DNA from: Viscum album
Lineage: Eukaryota > Streptophyta > Magnoliopsida > Santalales > Viscaceae
DNA: 64,000 nucleotides
Direction: 5' to 3'
NCBI GenBank assembly: GCA_963277665.1
Contig: OY728152.1
Coordinates: 1,185,330,357-1,185,394,356, forward strand
Below the pieces are notes generated by a model. That model did not search any database, was not told the DNA's origin, and was given only the letters and a program-made list of their open reading frames with translations. A program made the translations under genes and the position numbers. Positions 11,622-25,422 of this stretch are shown here, piece by piece; within the stretch, counting starts at the first letter, position 1; every line of letters begins with the position of its first letter.

Positions 11622-14382
11622 TGAAATTTCAAAGACAACGCAAATTAATTTTTTAAAATATTATATGGAACTAATTAAATATCATTCACAGAGTAAACAT
11701 TCTCTTTTGAGGATTTGTGTGCCCAAAATAAATGTCTGGAAATTATAATAATATAAACTACCACACAAACACAATTTCCCAAAAAATGGAATAACATCTA
11801 AAAAGGTTCAAAAATTAGAAATATTATTGCACCATTGTGTTCAAAGTATATATTTTACACTAGATGTGACCTATCATCAATTAGCGGAGGTCATATGTGA
11901 AAAGATGTATCAGGAATTTTAATAAATAAAAAAATAAAAATTTAATTTAATTTTTATGTTTCGTCAACACAGTTTCGAAATTTTTATTCTATTAAAATTA
12001 TCCATTTAATCAGGGATCCTAGTTTATGTTCCTAACCCCAGAATATCCTAGAGGCTCTTGAGATAACCTTGGAGAACTCTCTCGATGGAAAATGGTGACA
12101 GTACCTGTATCGGAGATCGACAAACACTGCTTTTGACAGATCATTCCAATGGCTATGAAACAATGATTGTTCCTCTTAAGTGAATGACATGACCCACCGT
12201 TAGGATGTTTTTATCTGGATTTATCATTCCCCTTAATAATATTCAACCGAAATGTGGACCCAAAATGAAATAGGTAGAGCTGCAGTTCACTTTTTATTAT
12301 TGTATAGGCTATGATTGCGGATAATTATCAAGGTTTAATATAAAGTTATATGGTTTTTATTTCATGATCATTATTATAGGAACAAATTGAGGAATTAATT
12401 AATAATGGATGTGGTTTATTTTTTTGATGTTCCTGTGCTCCCCCCATGATTTTCATTGTTTTCTATGAGTTCATTATGCTTTATGAACGCTTGATCACTA
12501 CATCTTTTTTTTTTGTTTTCAAAACAATCTGAAATTTACGATTTGACCTAATGACCACTAAGAAATGGTGCAAAGATAAATTTTTCTTACAAATCAAGAA
12601 AATTTGATAGATATCGTTCATTATTAGATTTGTGTTGATGATATCAGAATTAGAATTGGTGCATATTGAAGGCCCAAAACCCACTGATTCAGTGTGGTAA
12701 GGGAGAGAAAACCCTAGATATCCAATTCTGAGGTATGTAGGGAATTTGATCAAAAACCAAATGATATGTTGAGGCACACATGGGAATTAAATATTAATCT
12801 AAAAAATCACGACCAACATAGAATGTTCCCCTACGTTACTTGGCATGTTTTTGTCCCTTAGATAAAACATGGGTTTTGGGAGGCTGTCAAGTGTCACATG
12901 ACATGTGACCACTATCAGACAGTGTGTAGGCCCTTCCATGAGATTTGGCATGTATCTCAGGAAATTCATCGACAAATGGTGTAGTACACAAGTTTCCCAT
13001 ATGGCATGTACTAACCCATATGGATTTGTTGAACCTGTGACATGGATTACCCTATGTACATGTACAAGGGATTATACTATGTACATGAATGTGGCTAGAG
13101 TACATTGGTTTTCCCCTGATGTTAGGGTACAATGTGTAATGATTTCTAGATGTTGTTTACTCACTCTTTACATGAAAATTTATAATTACATAGGTCGTTG
13201 TACATGAGAATTACCGTGGGTAAAGGAACATTGTGAGTGGTCTTAATATATTCCATGTATACCGTTGTACGAGGCTTGATTGTCTTTTCCACCATATATT
13301 GGATGTGTTTTTAGGGAACATTCCCTTTATCATTTAACTTATGGTAGGAGGGAATTGTTTCCTACTGGTAAAAGATTGATCTCTTCATCTGGACATGAAG
13401 GATAGTGTCAATGGAATCCCATCAGTTACCCAGTGTTGGATCCAATATTCATTCATTGTTCCATAGGTAGAGTCCTTGGTATTGACGTGCCCAACCTCAT
13501 CAAGTGTTGATCTTCTTCACAATAGGTTAATCTAGATGGTGTTTTCGGTGTAATAACATGTCTGTAGCTGTGATCCTTATTTGTTGTACTATGTCTCTCA
13601 TCATATATAGGAGTGTATCCATCTCATGATAGTTTCAGTCAAACAATACATATTAGATGGATGTCCTTATTTTTATTAGACTCAGGAGTGTGTTCTCCTG
13701 GATGAGTTCGTTGTGGAATCATTGAAATGACTTATCTGAGTTAATATATAGTATTTTTGACTTACCTCTATACTACAAGTATTATAATGAACATATCTGG
13801 ATATGATTATTATATGTGAGGTAGAAATATAAAATAAAGAGCTCATTGTAGCTATTTGTTTATTTATTTCTTTTTCGGATTTGGGGTGTCATAAAGAGTT
13901 TTGTTATACTCGCCGATGCACACGCTTTTCACACATGTGATGTGACTTGTTAATATTGGAAGCCATTTGATTGATTAGAAGGTAGAACATGAACAGAGAG
14001 TGATTTCTGAGTAAATTCAGGTCGATATGTTTATATGTATTTGAGTAGCAGTCTCGTTACTTATTTTGTTAACATGTTGGACATTGTAGTTCACATTCCC
14101 TTTCTTCATTGTTGGGCTGGTATTATGGCCCAGTTCAATTTACCACACATTATATTCCTACTATAGTATATTGGTCGGGATAGTGGTATGAAATAATTTT
14201 TTTCTTAGTGGTTTTTACATTTAATTTTTTTTGGATTTCATATGTATGTGTGCATAAAGGTACATAGGAAAATCCTCCCATCTTAGTGATATGCCTCGAT
14301 GGTGCTAATCACCAGCCCCTTGCTTATTGGAGGCAGGCCTGGGTTGTTATGGTACAAGCCAGAATATGATGGGTCATTGAAA
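11622..14382 (+). repeat. 3' LTR of chromovirus 1
   Basis: Partner of 4337-6850. It starts about 50 bases after the pol stop and just after the polypurine tract. Its end is set by alignment of 'gggtcattgaaat' with 'aaggtcatggaag' at the left LTR end. The segment near 14312-14355 (ccccttgcttattggaggca then ggcctgggttg) also matches the end of the LTR of chromovirus 2 (reverse complement of about 25460-25510), placing both elements in one family. Open frames inside (12481-12777 -, 12905-13207 +) are not shared with the partner LTR and are taken as chance. Confidence 0.85.
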
Positions 14383-17300
14383 TGTATATACATATATTTT
14401 AAGTGTATCAATGTCAATTGTTCCAATATTTTCTTCACACATCTCAGTTACACTATGTGATAAATCATTTTCCCATCCTCCATCAATTCCAAGACATTGA
14501 CCAATCGAATCTCTAGTAGAATTCATATGTACGACCCTATATTATTATTTTTATATTATGTTGTTCCAAAAATACCATAAGCATCATCATAGCAGTTCTG
14601 TTGTTGGATTAGAATTTTTGTTTTTAATTATTCAATATTTGATTCTAGGTATGATAAGGGTTCTTTTAGGAATCTTCTTGATAGTTTGATCCTTAAATAT
14701 TATAGGTGATTTCTTTCTTCAAGTTATTGAATGTTTTATCCAATTTAGAGGTTATTTTTTCCATTAGAAACATATATTTAATTTCACATTTATTTCATGG
14801 GCAAACAAATTATTAATGCAATGGTCAAATTTATTACTATTTATATATATTTATTTTCCTAGGGAAACGAATATTTCTATTTGACTTCCAAATAATTGCT
14901 AAATTTTATTATTTTAATTAATTGGTTATATATATTTTTTTGGCATAAATGTAATATTTTCATCAACAAAATGGATCTATTAGATTGCAACTAAAATGTA
15001 TAATTATTTTTTTCTTTAAATTGAATTATTTTTTTTTCTTTTTATTTAATGTGATAATTGAAAATACACATACTGTACTATATTGATATATTTTTGTTTA
15101 AATAAATGTTATGTGTTATTGGTGTTTGGACCATATTTGTATTATAAATGGTAATAGAGGAATTTTTTTCTTTTCAAAATATTTTTTATAAATAGGGTAG
15201 TCTATTAATCATATTTTTTTGGAGGATATGTGAAATTTAACATTTCTAATTAAATTCCCTTAAATTCTAGTAATTTTTGTAAAAGGAATGAAATTAAATG
15301 TTTATAAAAATTATTGTTGTCTGTGTAAGACTCTCTTCATCAATATCATTATGGTTAATTTTAATATTTTCTCAGGGGAAATTTTCTATTTTCATTGAGA
15401 TAATGTATATTTCCTAAAGAAAATTTCTTTAGTGGGAAATATTTTCTAGGTAGATATTTTCAGTTATGATTCTTATTAACTATGTTGATTACATATTTTT
15501 CTTCAACTTGATTTTATGGATCAATAAAACCCGAGTTATTATGTGGGATTTTATAATAATAAATATCTATAAATATCCATGATATAAGTATCCCATAAAA
15601 TTAGTGAATGTAGGTGATGATGTATTTTCATTTTGAAAAAAAATTGGGATAATGGTTTGGTTTCTTGTGTTAGGATGTAATATATTAGAGAAGGATTATA
15701 TATTCATAGAAATTTACGGTACTCTCATTCATAAGGACCTATTATGGAGCCTATGCAACATATTCTATGATTGGTTGTTTTACGTAACATATTTTTTATT
15801 CTTGTTTTTGGTATCCACTGATTTCTTGGTATGTGTGGCACCATGCTAGATTTTAATTTATGAATTTTGTATTTTTATATATATGGAAAAATTCCATATT
15901 ATTGTTTTTATTTTAAATATATTCAAATGTGGGTTTCCTAAAATAAATTAAAATGTACCTATAACGTGTTATATAATAAAAATCAAACTTCTCACGAGAG
16001 AATGAATTATAAGCGATTTTTAATACAAAAAAACATATTTAAAGATGAAAACTATTGTATGACTGTACTGATTCGTTTTTCTAACATTATAAATGAATTA
16101 AAGAAAAAATTATAATGTATTTCTCTATATAATTTAATTATTTTTATTTTTAATGATGGTAATTTGGAAACACGAGGTGGGGGATATAAAGATTATTTAA
16201 TAAAATAGTTATTATATTTATATTGTTGTTCATGGTTCATCTTATGAGTGATCATGAATTATTTCTTGATATTGGAATGGATTGTTAGAAAATTATTTAT
16301 ATTTTTATTATTTTCCAAAATTGGGAATCCTAGTAGTCCTTTATTAATTCCAGTCACAGATCTTTAGTGGATTTGGATTATATCTATTAATGAAATTCTG
16401 TGGCAAAGCACAGTTATATGTGAGCTCGTTAGATGATGGGATGAGGAATTTCATTTTATTTAATATGGTTATTTTTCTTACGTCTCAATACATGGAATAT
16501 TTTATCTTATTTCTCATATACATTAAACATAATGATATGTCATATTATATTTTTGTTAAGATGGTATTTATTTTACTCTTTTTAATGGTGAAATCATTCA
16601 TATTCTTGATTTCTTATTCAATCATTGTTATCAACATCAAAGCTGTATCCTGAATTTTCCTTGATTCCAATTTGGGGAATTATTTGGAAAATGATGTTTG
16701 TATAAATTAGGATTTATTTTAGTAAAATGCCATCAAATACCTTAGTTATTTTTTAGTGGATTAACTACTATGATATTATGACTATTTTAAATCACAATAA
16801 ATGTCATGAAGTAAACTTTTGTAAGATCATTCCAATTATAAACATAAAACCTCTATTTTAGTTTGGGATTTTGTACATTTAGTGGTATAAATGATTGAAA
16901 TAAAATTTCAAATGTTCCATGATATTTAATTAGAAGTTCATTTTTACTAATGGTTCTACTGATTTTGGAAAATAAATATAAATCAAATTAAGGATTCATC
17001 TAAGCTTTCATTACCAAAAAAACAATTAAATAATGAAATTCCTGATTCAATACCCATTTTAGGAAAAATTTCATGATTAATGGAGACATTGTCAACATTT
17101 TTTATTTGTCAATCATGACATGGAATCCATTTTTTGTTCTTCTACTAAAACTACTTATTTAATGAATTTTTTCATGTGGAGTTTGAAACTAGATTATTAC
17201 CAATCATGGCCATGTTATATGATTTCATTGTTTTTGGGTTATTTTTAGATATTTATTTTCATTTATTTTGATTTATAGTAATTTTTTATATTTTTTAGTT

Positions 17301-18469
17301 GATGGTGATCCCTAAAGGTTTTTTTACTAAATGAATTTTTTTAAAATTTTATTACATGTTAGTGAATTCATTTGATAAAAATGAAACTATTTCTATTTTG
17401 AAATTTTTTTCAAAATTATTTAAATTTGTATTATTTTTAATTTTTTAGATGACATATTCTATGTTTGAAATTAATAAGGGAAAAAATTACATAATTGGTT
17501 TTTAAATCACATAATTTTGTGTGTTTTGATTTTAATGGGTTCCAATTTTTTGTTTTTTCCAATGGTGTTTGTTTGTACTATTTGTTTCCTTTAGTTAATT
17601 AAAATTTTCTTACTTATATTTTAGTTGAATTCCACCCGGTAGGTTACAAATGGAAGTAGAATGTTTCAATAATCTAGATGATCCACTAGATGATTTCCCT
17701 AATTTCATAGAGTTTATTAAATTAGTCTAAACATCATCCAAAAATTAATATGGTGTGGTGGACTCCAATCAGTCATTAAAATTTAATAAAAATTGGTATT
17801 TCACTATAAATTACCATTTCCTATTATAGTGATCAATTATAAATATTATAAATAGGTTTTTTATATTGGGTTGATGGAATTCTCAAATACATGAACTCTA
17901 ATAATGACTCATATTTATAGATTTAATAAATCAATTCATTGAACATAGACGAATGAGATAAGGGTTAGTGGATCATTCATAGTTTATTGATGATTGGGTT
18001 TGGGAAAAATATAAAATGGTGTTTACTATTTTTTTATTATTTTATGATGTATTATTTGTTAGTGTCATTAATTTTTTAATAACTCTACTGTACTTCCATT
18101 CAATGGAAGAGTATTTTGATCACTTCATAGATGTCATCATCCATTTTATAATGATTTATGGTTGTGATTCCATGGAAGCATGTTTATGGTAACATAATCT
18201 TTACTATTATCTTGGAATTTTTTTTAATTTGGATAGACTAATTATCTCAAAGAAAGTGTCCATAGTATCTTTTCAATAATATATTAGAATTCATCGATGG
18301 GAGATGAATAGGGAAATCTATACACAAGATATGTGAAATAACATTGTCGTGTTTCCATTCAACAATATTATATAATATTATAAATTTATGCAACAATATC
18401 ATTATTTGTCATAACTATCCTCCAAATTTACTTTCATTATATAAGACTTGTTAATTCAATTTCACATTT
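14383..18469. other. AT-rich intergenic DNA, nothing assigned
   Basis: I see no protein family, RNA gene or repeat boundary here. Two short + frames, 15652-15849 and 16390-16653, encode hydrophobic Phe/Leu/Ile-rich strings. Such strings arise by chance from T-rich sequence, so I do not call them genes. Confidence 0.55.
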
Positions 18470-18640
18470 ATTGTGTACTGATTCCATAATTGTGTGTCAC
18501 TCTCTAAAAAAGGAATGATTGATTTACACTTGAGGTGACCATCATAGTAGGTGCACTATTAGGGAGAGACATTCCAAGACTACGAGATGTGCCATTTTTA
18601 ACAATATAATTATAATAATACTAATAAAAATAGGATTATT
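18470..18640 (+). repeat. Possible LTR fragment related to chromoviruses 1 and 2
   Basis: The stretch 'ttacacttgaggtgaccatc' at 18518-18537 resembles the 3' LTR of chromovirus 1 at about 11853-11874 (ttacactagatgtgacctat). It also resembles the LTR of chromovirus 2 (reverse complement near 35205-35235). Upstream, 'attgtgtgtca' parallels 'cattgtgttca'. Similarity fades after about 150 bases. It could be a solo-LTR scrap. The match is short and the sequence is AT-rich, so coincidence is not excluded. Confidence 0.4.
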
Positions 18641-20040
18641 TTATTTTTTTCCTATTGGTTTATGGGTCTCATTAACACGACACACCACCTCACCGATTCA
18701 TGTGATAATGTAGTACAAAAGATGTGTTTTTCCTTAATTCTCTTACTAATTATATGATTCCTATAATCATTTATATCTTCCCATTTACATGATATAACTA
18801 CATTTTCATCAGTTAATATTCTTGTAAGAAACAGTAGTTCATCCATGGTTTAAATTTCTTTTTCAAGGTGATTTATTTTTATTTATTTTTCTTTTCATTG
18901 TTCATTAATGCATTTTAATTTTTGGGAATCCATCACTCTCCATGTAGTTGAAATTTGTTTGGAAAGCATTAATTTACACCATTTTGTGGTTAAGATACAA
19001 ATTAAAAATCTGTAAAATAACTTGTCTTCTTATTGAATATATTATATGATTTAGAAGATAATTATCATATTATTTTATTAATTATATAGATTAATTTTTT
19101 AAAGAGAATACTCTGTATCTTATTTTTACCATAAAATTTTGGATGATTTCAAATATCAAAGCATTTAGAAAATCACAATTCATTTGGTTTAAAAAATAAA
19201 TTGTTTTATTACCATATTATATAATTATGGTAGTATATAAAACATATAAATATATTTTAATCTTAAAATAAATTCATTAATGTTCAATATGGAATTTAAA
19301 GCTGTACTAGAAATTCCATGTATTGATAAATAATTTTATGTTGTGATTTTAATTTAGTCTCAAGATTCCATGTTCTTTTTACCAAAATAAGGTCTTGGTT
19401 TTAGTTTGAATAATATAGTTTAATATTTGAGAAGGTTATGTTTACAACGTGGATTTGATCTATTATATACATATCATGGTATATTTAAAATTATGTGTTT
19501 TAAATTATTTTTTCCTAAATGTATACTATTATTATAATGATAATCAATATATAATGATGAATTTTATTGGAGATGATTTTTTTACATTAAATGGAATTAA
19601 AAATATGTGAAAATCATTGAGAATATATTGACATTATATGAATTTTGATAAATATTATATAATGTCAAAAGTGGAATTATTTATATTTTTTAGGATCTCA
19701 TATATATTTTAAAGTGGTTGTTTCATTATAGAGTAATATATATAAGGGTGTAATTATTCTATTCAATTTTAATTACATGTGATGATCAATTTTTTTCCAC
19801 CAAATATTTCATTGGATGCTAAAATCCATGTTAATATTTGTGTGTCTAATTCACTAAATTTGAATACATTACATGTGTCCCATATGAGTACTGATATAAA
19901 CATATGGATAGTTCTATTAAAATATGTTGGTATATTTTGGGTAAATTCTAATATTGTCTCACTTTAATACCCAGGGTAGACCCTAATACAACTTTTCATT
20001 ATTTGGGTATTTAACATACACTATTGGAATATTTATATAT
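18641..20040. other. AT-rich DNA, nothing assigned
   Basis: No recognisable gene or element. From about 19960 the sequence begins to show the 'accc(a)...gggt' motifs that become the palindromic repeat cluster just downstream, so the cluster may start a little earlier than I marked it. Confidence 0.5.
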
Positions 20041-20635
20041 AACATCATTTAAAACCCAAGGGTTATTCCCAATAATAGTGTTTTGAGGCTCTAACGATGG
20101 GTTTTTTGAACCATGGGTGCTCGAGGTGTTTGTATGGACCTATACACTAGGGTTTTCTAAATCATGGGTATAAAAAACTATACACATGTATATAAATCCA
20201 TTAGGATAGTAAATATCAATGTAAACATCTATACAAATGGTTTGATCAACCGTTGGGTATAGGTGTTTATTTAAGAAAATAACTATGTTAGGAATTGATC
20301 CTTACACCTTCCGCCTATAAATTAATGACATTTCTAGTATCCAAAAACACATTTTCTATTCGTACATACAGAAACACACACAAATATATATTCCTCTATT
20401 TAAAAAGTGTAATTTATATTAATTAATTTATTATTATTGTTATTATGGAATAATATTTGGCTTACATATACCCAAAGTTGGACTAAACAGTTTCTTTATG
20501 TTTTTGTTGAGAATATCATACACACAATATATATTCACAGAATTTATAGATTGCATGGGTATTAGGGTCCCCCTATGGCTATAGGGGTGTCCTATAAGAT
20601 GGTTTTTATGAAACCATGGTTATATGGTCATTTTA
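20041..20635 (+). repeat. Cluster of imperfect palindromic repeats, transposon-subterminal type
   Basis: A unit of about 33-38 bases recurs in the same orientation at 20094-20131, 20146-20178, 20233-20270 and 20597-20631. Its rough pattern is a(t)gggttttt-n-aaccatgggtatagg(t)gttt. Each unit is itself an imperfect palindrome: ggtttt followed a few bases later by its complement aaacc. A partial unit (ctatggctataggggtgt) sits at 20573-20590, and weaker 'aaaacccaagggttat' forms lie near 20051-20066. Such reiterated palindromes are typical of the subterminal regions of plant DNA transposons, especially CACTA (En/Spm) elements and their short derivatives. I see no terminal inverted repeat or target duplication, so the superfamily is only an inference. 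Confidence 0.6.
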
Positions 20636-23600
20636 TAGTACTGAATGTATATTTCCTTAGTTTATTTTAATACCCATTAATATCATGATATGTCTACCAC
20701 TTTGGTGTATTTTTCTCCATCTCCTAATATAGATTCATTTTATGACATACTTCTTTATAATAATTAATTTTTTTATGATATGTTAATGCGGTTACAGTAA
20801 TGATATATACGAAATGGTTTTACCATATTTGTTTTAGTATGAATGGAATAACCACTAGAGAAAATTTCGAATGATATGATTTTAATTCAAAATTTAATAA
20901 AAAGGACTTTTAATTGGAAAATGAATTGAATGTATGGATTTAATAACGTTATTAATGTAAAATTATAATTATAATCGATTAAAAATATTATTATAACAGT
21001 ATTATAATTAATAGTTGGATTTATGGTAATGAATATTTTGGTCTAATGAAAATTTTAATCATCACACATATTTCTTCTTAATTAATGGTCATGTTTTATC
21101 ATCTTATAACTCATAGAGTATTGATTTATATGGAATGATGAGTTTTATGATTGTTGGTTTGTTTACTTTTCATTATTAACATGAAAATATGACAACATTG
21201 ATTTTGGTTATAGTTTTCTTTAGATACACTAATATATCTTAAATTATGTTAACACGATCAAACAATGATTATTTTTTTAGCTTCTATTTAAATTTTCAAA
21301 ATTTATCATTCAGCTTCTATTTTCCCATTTCAAATATAACAATATATAAATGATATTAATTCAAAATTTTTATCCTATAATATTTAATAAATAAATCTAT
21401 AATTAATACAAAAAATTTATTGAGTTAATCTTAAATGACACGATTCTCCTAATTTAGGAATTCATTAGTGGAATATGGTAGTATAATTGAAATAAATGAA
21501 AATTCATATTGTCCTTATATTTTATTATATTATTTCATTAATAAATCATACACTTGACCATAATTTATAGATATAAATATCAAAGATAAACAAATGATAA
21601 TTATTTATCCCTATACAGTTGATTGTTTAATTAAATAGTATGTGGATAATTATACATGTTTAACTATTTTTTTTTCAAATTCTAGATAATCAATATAGAA
21701 TGACATTAGTGTGAATTTAATCACCAATGATGTATTTTTCACCTTATTCTAAATAAAATATGAATATAAAACACTTATCTAGATATTAATGGGGATTTCA
21801 TGAAGTAATTTTTTTAAATATTTAAAATTATGAAAAAGTAATTTGATATAGATTTGGACCACCTCAGATATATATTTTGAATTTGAACACATTATTATGG
21901 GAAATCAAAAATAACATTTATATAAAAATTTAATTATCATCCTATAATTTAGTAATATATAATGTATTATATTTTTCTCATAACCATTTCTTATAATTAT
22001 TCCCATCAAAATAGGATACTGAGACTAATATATTGAAAGGAATTTATATTCGGATCTCATGGTAGGCAAAGAAATGATAGAAGATTATCCGCTTATAAGG
22101 GGACATATATTAGACATCAAATAAATTGATATAATATGTGATATATTTATAATGATCCCACCCATGAAAGAAATTAAAATAATAAATTAAAGGAGAATAA
22201 CTTGTTTTATCAAAAAATATATAATTGCGGGGTTGTATACATTGGAGAAAACCAACCACCACATTGTAATTTTACAACAAATTCCATAAATAGTCATTCT
22301 AGTTTTGATTTAATGCATGCATTAATATTTTCAGATATGAATGATTCAGTATATCTATAATTAGATAATATATTTTTACATTTTTAGTTGATGATAAGAT
22401 TAATATTTACCACATTATTATCGTGAACCACTTTAATATATACGATTATATAGCCATTATCTATCTCCTTCGGATTTTTATATTTATAATTTCGAAACTA
22501 ATCTTTAATCCATTGATTAATTTATCGAATCATATAATGTCCGAAAATTAAAATTTCGATACAGTATAACGTGTGTTTCTTCTCTTGATAGGATTCTATT
22601 TTAGTTAGTGAATTGTTTAGATTTGTAAAACCGTGGTATTTTGAGAATATATTTTCCGATTTATAATTTTAGTTCTTCAATATCATTCATTATGAATAAA
22701 ATATTGTTTAACTGATATGTATTATACTATTAAATAATTATTATATAATTTTTTTTCATTATCATTAAACCAGTAAACAAGTATATATTAAATTAAATTA
22801 ATTTGTTTTTGTAAAATCTATATAAAAGAGATAATTCTAATTAATTTAATTTTCAATAAAAAATACATTTGAAAGTAGAATAAATATTTTTCTAAAATAC
22901 TAATTACATCCAAAACATTTATTTTTGTAATAAAAATTTATGATTTTAACTATTGGGTAGAAATTTTAATTTGATGAATGAATTTTAAAATTAATATAAT
23001 GTTATAACATCAATTTAAAAATATTCTAAGTGTAATATATGATTAAATACTGTTTTTGTCTAATATAGTATCTTTATAAAAGGGTTTATTATCATGTATT
23101 CCATGTTTTTTAAAAAATTATAATCTTTTTTAAAATTTAATTTCATAAATTGGATTACATATTTTTAGTAGGAGGATAAAATTTGGTAAATATTTATTTT
23201 GTTCAATATAAATATCAACCATTTTAAAATTAACCATGTTGATAAAGGGATAATATGGTTATTATAGTATAAATCTATGTGTTAACTTAATTATTTTAAA
23301 TCATAATTTTTAGTATATGAATTATATAGGACCCATATAAAATTATAAACTATATTTATTTTTTAAGGGATGATTGGATATGAAAATTAACTATATAACA
23401 TATAAATCAGATTAATTTACACAATTCTAGACTCTTAGGTGTACAAATCATTTATGAGGCCACATAAGGAAAAAATTATTTTATAAAGGATTAATTTTTT
23501 TTAATATTATATTAATGATATTATTTCCATAATAGAAACTTACTTACAGTTTTTAGTAAATATATTATCACCATAAATGCTTATGAAACACCGGTGTTGA

Positions 23601-25422
23601 AATTTTCAAATTAATAAAATACATAATTATTAATATTTATATTATAAAAAGTAATATAACTTGATAGATATAATACATGCCACTAGTTTTGTAGATCTAT
23701 ATGTAATTTTAGATTCATTTTATATTATTATATTTAAAATTAAAACATTGTATTTATATCTTATAAATGAAAATATATTAATAGTGTTTGAATTGATAAT
23801 AATAATACTTTTTGAAAATAATTCTTTAATAAATAACATAAATTTTACAAATTGATTAAAAATAAAAATTAGAGTAATATTATGTAAAAAATATCATAAA
23901 TTACCCATTTATAGTCCATTGTTAACCATTATTCTTGACAATTCCATTAATAAATTTTTAAAATTTAAAAAATTATTTGAATAACCGTTATATTTATTAT
24001 AAAAGGGAACCCTTACATTCACTTATAAAAAACCCATTGATCCACCTAAATGATCAGATTTATATAAAATTTTATTCTAAAATCCCGTAGTATCATTCTG
24101 TGGGACTTTTCTTCCCAAAATTCCATCATTATGATCATTTAGAGAATATTTAATGGGAACAATTAAATTGAGTTGTTATAGACTTAATAAGATTTATTTT
24201 TTAAATTATCATTTTTTACTTACCAAAATATATTATAATCTTCATATAATAACAATATTTGTTAAATAAATATAATAAATAGTTATTATGTCTATTAAAA
24301 TACCGTTTCTCACCCTCTATCTATCGTATAGGAAGTGAATGTTTCACTAGTCTGAATGTATGACTTACAATCCCCATGAAGAAATAAAATTCATTCCTCA
24401 TCACTATATATTATGGATTTTTATTTTAATGGGATTAATTTTTAGATGTTATACATGTGAAATAAGTATAAATATAAACTTTAAATATCAAATCAACATT
24501 CATAGTTTACAATAATTTTTGAAAATAATAACATTGATGGTGCTTATAAGAAGACTACCACCATCAGTGTACTTTGTGATACGTTTTTGAATTATGTTTT
24601 TAATATTTGATTTACAAATACTGTAATTAAACCTAAATGATATTTAATATATAGTAATTATTCGAAGAAAAAGATTTATTATTTACCATTAATTATTTAC
24701 ATCCGAAAAAAATGTGTTCATGCGTACATATGGCATACAGTCTCATTGAATTGTTTCATTCATTTTTAAATATATATATATATTATAAAGGAAAAAAACA
24801 TAAATAATGAATATATATAATATTTAAATACTTTTTACAGGACCATTATTTACATATAAATGATGAAAATTGTGGAATGTGAATAGCATGAAAAATTAGT
24901 AAGATATCACCCCGAACAAGAATTTATTGAAATTTTTTCTATCGAATGGGTGATGAAATTTTATAAATAATTAATATATTAAATGATATAAATTATTATG
25001 GTTCTATAATATATTTATAATAATAATATGTTTTTTATAAATCATGTTAAAACATGTGTGATTGATTTAATCCAGGTGGAATTATATTTTCTGACACTTT
25101 TATTTATGTATGACACATGCCATATTGAACAATTTATTCATTTATTTGGGGTATATTATTTGAAATAATGAATTTTAAGATTTATATTATCTATATTATG
25201 TCTATTTTCATATTAATCTATTATTATCCATTTCAATTTTCTTGTGATACAAATGTTACTAATGCTGTAAGTATTATCTGTCAAAATCTAATTTTTTATC
25301 AGTGTGATTTGTGATTATGTTCCTGATGAAGATGTATTTTGATATATCTCATAGGAATATCGTGAAAAATATTATCCTCTATTCATTTATTTAAAATAAA
25401 TTTTCCATTTTAATTTTCATCC
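20636..25422. other. AT-rich DNA, nothing assigned
   Basis: Long and very AT-rich, with many A/T homopolymers and no recognisable protein. The 64-codon frame at 23661-23855 is Ile/Leu/Asn-rich low-complexity translation and not a credible gene. The stretch ends at the outer edge of the second retroelement. Confidence 0.55.

Larger units (their letters stand above)
4337..14382 (+). mobile_element. Degenerate Ty3/Gypsy chromovirus 1 (Tekay/Del-like), + strand
   Basis: A complete but dead LTR retrotransposon of about 10 kb. Seen in order on the + strand: long LTR, primer-binding site, gag with a zinc knuckle, RT, RNase H, integrase, C-terminal chromodomain, polypurine tract, and a second LTR. 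The order RT-RH-IN defines Ty3/Gypsy, and the chromodomain after integrase defines chromoviruses. LTRs of about 2.5 kb with an internal region of about 4.8 kb suit the Tekay/Del clade. That clade call is inferred without a tree. The pol frame is broken by many stops and frameshifts, and I could not find a protease. The two LTRs are clearly homologous but strongly diverged, about 80% identical in the best blocks I compared, so the insertion is old. The outer ends are approximate, and I could not identify a target-site duplication. Confidence 0.93.

Noticed and set aside
15652..16653. Two hydrophobic + frames (15652-15849, 16390-16653) suggestive of membrane proteins
   Set aside because: Phe/Leu/Ile-rich translations are expected from T-rich DNA. 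There are no motifs, no splice-site context and no conservation evidence.
20041..20635. CRISPR-like array reading of the regularly repeated palindromes
   Set aside because: The units are degenerate, the spacers are irregular (about 15 to 330 bases), and the context is plant retrotransposon DNA. A transposon subterminal repeat is the better reading.
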